A DNA stretch of 12,667 bases from Sphingobacteriia bacterium (lineage in GTDB: Bacteria > Bacteroidota > Bacteroidia > Chitinophagales > Chitinophagaceae). The first letter of the stretch is position 1, and each line of letters begins with the position of its first letter. Position numbers and translations under genes: made by a program. The DNA lies in the NCBI GenBank assembly GCA_004293505.1, contig RDYY01000102.1, positions 1-12,667 on the forward strand, in the 5' to 3' direction. Below, piece by piece: positions 9,967 through 12,667 of the stretch. A model generated the notes under the pieces. The model was not told the origin of the DNA, searched no databases, and saw only the letters and a program-made list of their open reading frames with translations.

Positions 9967-12170
9967 CAGGCGAGTATTTTTTCAATGGCCGAATCATAGG
10001 TCAGCTGCCAATCCAGGATCTTGCCCCAATCTTCGCCATTCACTTCTACTTGTGTCTCGGTTACCTGGCCCAGCAAAAGGCAAGGCAATCCGGCAGCCAC
10101 ACAGGTTTCTTCTAAGGTTTTTTGTTGTTGGGGAGGGACAGAAACCACCACCCTTCCTTGGGCTTCACCCAACCAAAAAGCGTCTTTGCGCCCAGTTGTT
10201 TGGGCGTTTACAGTAAAGCCCTTTCCACTGGCAAAACCAGATTCCAGCAAAGCCACAATCAATCCACCCTCACTCAAATCATGGGCTGACACCAAGGTAG
10301 ATTGGCGAATCAGTTGGGTCAAGGTTTTGTGCAAATTCAATTCTTCCTCCAGGTTAAAATAGGGCGCTGGAGAAAATTCAACGCCTTTTATTTTGTGCAA
10401 ATATTCTGAACTGGCGATGTCATTGGGCAAGTGGCCCAACACATAAATCAGGTCACCTGGGGTTTTAAAATTCAAAGTCATGTGTTGGCTGGGGTTGTCC
10501 AAGACCCCCACCATGCCAATGGTAGGTGTGGGATAAACAGCCCCATCTGGGTTCTGGTTATAAAAGCTCACATTCCCACCCGTCACAGGGGTATTGAATG
10601 CCCGACAAGCGGCACCCATTCCGGTAACCGCTTTTACAAATTGGTAATATACTTCTGGGTCATAGGGGTTGCCAAAATTCAGGCAATTGGTGACACCAAT
10701 GGGCTCTCCACCGCTGCACACAATGTTGCGGGCTGCTTCCGCAACGGCCATCATCCCTCCTTTTTCTGGATCGGCAAATACATAACGGCTGTTGCAATCT
10801 ACTGTCATGGCCAAAGCTTTGCCTGTTCCCTTGGCCAACACAACGGCCGCATCGCTGGGCGAATTGGTCACCATGTTGGCGGCACCAACCATGCTGTCGT
10901 ATTGGGTATAGACCCATCTTTTGCTGGCAATATTGGGCAGGGCAATCATTTGCTGGGCTGCCCCTTGTAAGTCTTCCAAGTCTGGAACAGTTGCCGGGTC
11001 AAAGGCTTTTATTTTTTCGAAATAAGCTGGTTCACGGTAGTCGCGGGTGTATTGGGGGGCACCACCACCCAAGACCAATTCATGGGCGGGCAAACTGGCT
11101 TCCAAGACCCCATTCAAATGAAATTGTAAAAGGCCATCGGCTGTTACGTGTCCAATTTCACTGGCACTCAAATCCCATTTTTCAAACACAGCAATCACTT
11201 CTGCTTCTCGGCCTTTTTCGACCACCATCAACATGCGCTCCTGGCTTTCGGACAAAAGCAGTTCCCAGGCTTTCATGTTTTCTTGTCGGGTAGGTACTTT
11301 TTCCAAATCAATGTGCATGCCCACACCCCCTTTGGCACTCATCTCAGCTGTGCTGCAGATGATGCCCGCGGCCCCCATGTCTTGCATACCCACCACAGCA
11401 CCGGTGTGCAGCACTTCCAAACAAGCTTCCAATAATTTCTTTTCTTGAAAAGGATCACCCACTTGAACAGCAGGCAATTCTTGTACACTTTCGTGGGTAA
11501 TGTCGGCCGAAGCAAAACTGGCACCACCAATGCCATCTTTTCCAGTAGCACTTCCTACATAAATGACGGGATTACCCAAGCCAGCTGCAGTGGCAGAGAC
11601 CATGTCAGCGGCTTTCATGATGCCCACGCTCATGGCATTCACCAAAGGATTGGTGTGGTAACGGTCTTCAAAATAGACTTCACCACCAACCGTAGGCACC
11701 CCAAAACAGTTGCCATAATGGCCTATGCCTTTGACCACACCTGCCAACAAATGTTGGGTTTTGGCGTCTTCTAATTTTCCAAAGCGCAAGCTGTTCATGG
11801 AAGCTATGGGACGAGCACCCATGGTAAAAATATCCCGCTGAATGCCCCCCACTCCTGTTGCCGCTCCTTGAAAAGGTTCAATAGCGCTGGGGTGGTTGTG
11901 GCTCTCAATTTTAAATACCACCCCAAAACCATTGCCCATGTCCATTAAGCCTGCATTTTCTTCGCCTGCTGCCACCAACATGCGGCCCCCATCGCGGGGT
12001 AGGGTTTTGAGCCACTTGATGGAATTCTTGTAGCTACAATGTTCACTCCACATGCCACTGAAGGCACAGAGCTCTGTAAAATTGGGCGTCCTGCCTAATT
12101 TTTGGCAAATCAGGTCAAATTCTTCGTCTGTCAACCGCAGTTGACGGGCTGTTTCTTGGGTGATTTTCAT
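9966..12170 (-). CDS. purL: Phosphoribosylformylglycinamidine synthase, PurL subunit
   Basis: PurL catalyses the ATP-dependent amidation of FGAR to FGAM in purine synthesis. The 734 residues are the small-PurL form, which works with separate PurQ (glutaminase) and PurS; neither is in this window. The start is set at the ATG at 12170 (MKITQETARQLRL). A TTG at 12206 would add 12 residues and lies upstream of the promoter-like box. Family motifs: SGMWSEHCSYKNS (38-50), KIESHNHPSAIEPFQGAATG (87-106) with catalytic and binding histidines, GIQRDIFTMGARP (109-121), a Gly-rich GKDGIGGASF, MQDMGAAGIICS, and in the second half NCLNFGNPYDPEVY and SAHDLSEGGL. The two internally related halves of the AIRS-type fold are both complete. 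It is 56 bases downstream of the DUF2807 gene and overlaps hldD by one base. Confidence 0.96.
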   Translation of the reverse strand: MKITQETARQLRLTDEEFDLICQKLGRTPNFTELCAFSGMWSEHCSYKNSIKWLKTLPRDGGRMLVAAGEENAGLMDMGNGFGVVFKIESHNHPSAIEPFQGAATGVGGIQRDIFTMGARPIASMNSLRFGKLEDAKTQHLLAGVVKGIGHYGNCFGVPTVGGEVYFEDRYHTNPLVNAMSVGIMKAADMVSATAAGLGNPVIYVGSATGKDGIGGASFASADITHESVQELPAVQVGDPFQEKKLLEACLEVLHTGAVVGMQDMGAAGIICSTAEMSAKGGVGMHIDLEKVPTRQENMKAWELLLSESQERMLMVVEKGREAEVIAVFEKWDLSASEIGHVTADGLLQFHLNGVLEASLPAHELVLGGGAPQYTRDYREPAYFEKIKAFDPATVPDLEDLQGAAQQMIALPNIASKRWVYTQYDSMVGAANMVTNSPSDAAVVLAKGTGKALAMTVDCNSRYVFADPEKGGMMAVAEAARNIVCSGGEPIGVTNCLNFGNPYDPEVYYQFVKAVTGMGAACRAFNTPVTGGNVSFYNQNPDGAVYPTPTIGMVGVLDNPSQHMTLNFKTPGDLIYVLGHLPNDIASSEYLHKIKGVEFSPAPYFNLEEELNLHKTLTQLIRQSTLVSAHDLSEGGLIVALLESGFASGKGFTVNAQTTGRKDAFWLGEAQGRVVVSVPPQQQKTLEETCVAAGLPCLLLGQVTETQVEVNGEDWGKILDWQLTYDSAIEKILA

Positions 12171-12177
12171 CTTGGCG

Positions 12178-12185
12178 CGAAGGTA
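12178..12185 (-). promoter_or_regulatory. Possible -7 box (TACCTTCG) just ahead of purL
   Basis: The minus strand reads TACCTTCG, one mismatch from TAnnTTTG, ending 7 bases before the purL ATG. GTTG at 12207-12204 lies 18 bases upstream, a plausible -33 element at normal spacing. If real, purL has its own promoter and an extremely short leader, and the TTG at 12206 cannot be the start. The mismatch keeps this tentative. Confidence 0.35.
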
Positions 12186-12226
12186 CAAAACAGGGCCAAG
12201 ACTCAACCGAATTACTGGAATTTAAC

Positions 12227-12667
12227 CTAAGAAAGGCGCTTGACACGGCCACTGCCCGAAATGCGCTTGACCACATCAGTGGCTGTTCCTTGGTAGGTCA
12301 CGTCACCGCTGCCGCTGATGTTGACATCCAATTCTTGGTTGGCCCATACTTTGGCATTGCCACTGCCATTGATGTTGATTTTGGTGCGACGGGTTTCCAA
12401 AGCCAAGCAATCGATGTCCCCACTGCCGCTGATGCCCAAACCCGCTTCTTCGGCCTTGCCTTTTAACTGGATGCTACCACTGCCGCTGATTTCAGCTTTG
12501 ACACTTTGCATGCGGTCAAAAGACAAGCGAATATTTCCACTCCCAGACAAGCGACAAAGGGTATTGCCTTCGTTGCCAAAATCACCGTTTCCTTCTATGT
12601 TGCCACTGCCGGATAAATAAATGCCCTCAATACGAGAAATGGGCACATAAACCGTTACTTTTTTCAT
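12227..12667 (-). CDS. DUF2807 (auto-transporter head GIN-domain-like) protein, C-terminal part
   Basis: This is a repeat-rich, probably exported envelope protein of unknown function. The visible 146 residues carry seven [SN]GSG turns at 19-22, 41-44, 61-64, 80-83, 100-103, 118-121 and 137-140, spaced 18-22 residues apart. Each is followed by a short strand (e.g. SGSGNIRLSF, SGSGSIQLKG, SGSGDIDCLA). This is the periodic pattern of DUF2807, which folds as a beta-solenoid. A Met codon coincides with the window edge, but KKVTVYVPISRIEGIYLSG is a typical internal segment of the domain. The signal peptide and first third are therefore very likely beyond the edge, and I treat this as a fragment. 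It is on the same strand as purL, 56 bases upstream of it. Confidence 0.85.
   Translation of the reverse strand: MKKVTVYVPISRIEGIYLSGSGNIEGNGDFGNEGNTLCRLSGSGNIRLSFDRMQSVKAEISGSGSIQLKGKAEEAGLGISGSGDIDCLALETRRTKININGSGNAKVWANQELDVNISGSGDVTYQGTATDVVKRISGSGRVKRLS
12248..12613. repeat. Degenerate in-gene repeats encoding SGSG turns
   Basis: On the plus strand, sequences close to CCACTGCCGCTGAT recur about every 54-66 bases (variants include CCACTGCCATTGAT, CCACTGCCGGATAA and CCACTCCCAGACAA). They are the reverse complement of codons for SGSG plus flanking residues in the DUF2807 gene. The segments between them differ, so these are coding repeats of a solenoid protein and not a separate array. Confidence 0.7.

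Noticed and set aside
12171..12206. PurL start at TTG 12206 (12 extra residues)
   Set aside because: The rare start codon lies upstream of a promoter-like box, and the extra residues are not family-like. ATG at 12170 gives a normal PurL N-terminus.
12248..12613. Regularly spaced repeats as a possible CRISPR array
   Set aside because: The repeats are degenerate, in frame, and encode SGSG turns of a DUF2807 solenoid protein. The intervals are conserved coding sequence and not unique spacers.
12665..12667. Met codon at the window edge as a true start of the DUF2807 gene
   Set aside because: The protein would lack a signal peptide and the first part of the domain. The following residues are a typical mid-domain segment, so truncation by the window is more likely.

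Overview
The window looks like a chromosomal housekeeping segment from a Bacteroidota bacterium, most likely a member of the Saprospiraceae or a close relative. The reasons are: lineage-typical families (DUF4407, GLPGLI/DUF4412-like, DUF2807 'SGSG' proteins, the Bacteroidota form of ProC); no Shine-Dalgarno sequences ahead of starts; several promoter-like TAnnTTTG (-7) boxes; and heptose (HldD) biosynthesis, which implies an LPS-bearing outer membrane. Nothing resembles a phage, transposon, CRISPR array, tRNA or rRNA. Coding density is very high and no gene-free stretch exceeds about 200 bases.

Layout, left to right. The 5' end of a gene leaving the window on the minus strand (1-77) is followed by a small secreted orphan protein on the plus strand (213-560). 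Next on the minus strand are a secreted GLPGLI/DUF4412-like protein (574-1215) and yidC (1250-3088), with an intrinsic terminator between them. A plus-strand DUF4407 membrane protein gene (3224-4195) separates yidC from pyrG (4192-5739, minus). Two plus-strand genes follow: a secreted dienelactone hydrolase-family enzyme (5932-6810) and a secreted 425-residue protein of unknown family (6871-8148). The right third is a tight minus-strand cluster read as DUF2807 (cut at the right edge, 12667-12227), purL (12170-9966), hldD (9966-8962) and proC (8952-8149). purL and hldD overlap by one base (TGATG), and hldD and proC are 9 bases apart.

Functionally the window mixes nucleotide synthesis (PyrG for CTP, PurL for purines), envelope building (YidC for membrane insertion, HldD for LPS core heptose), proline synthesis (ProC) and exported or membrane proteins of unknown role. 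Convergent gene ends are extremely tight: a 13-base gap, a 4-base stop overlap, and stops that abut exactly.

The most notable observation is in pyrG. The gene is open and otherwise well conserved, but compared with the family it lacks about 33-34 residues of the synthetase domain, immediately after the [10 protein letters not shown] motif. The missing part includes the position of E. coli Lys223, a UTP/CTP contact. Either this is a real in-frame deletion, giving a crippled or altered CTP synthase, or it is an assembly error. The pyrG leader also holds palindromes and a small overlapping upstream reading frame. I saw no convincing new defence or mobile system.
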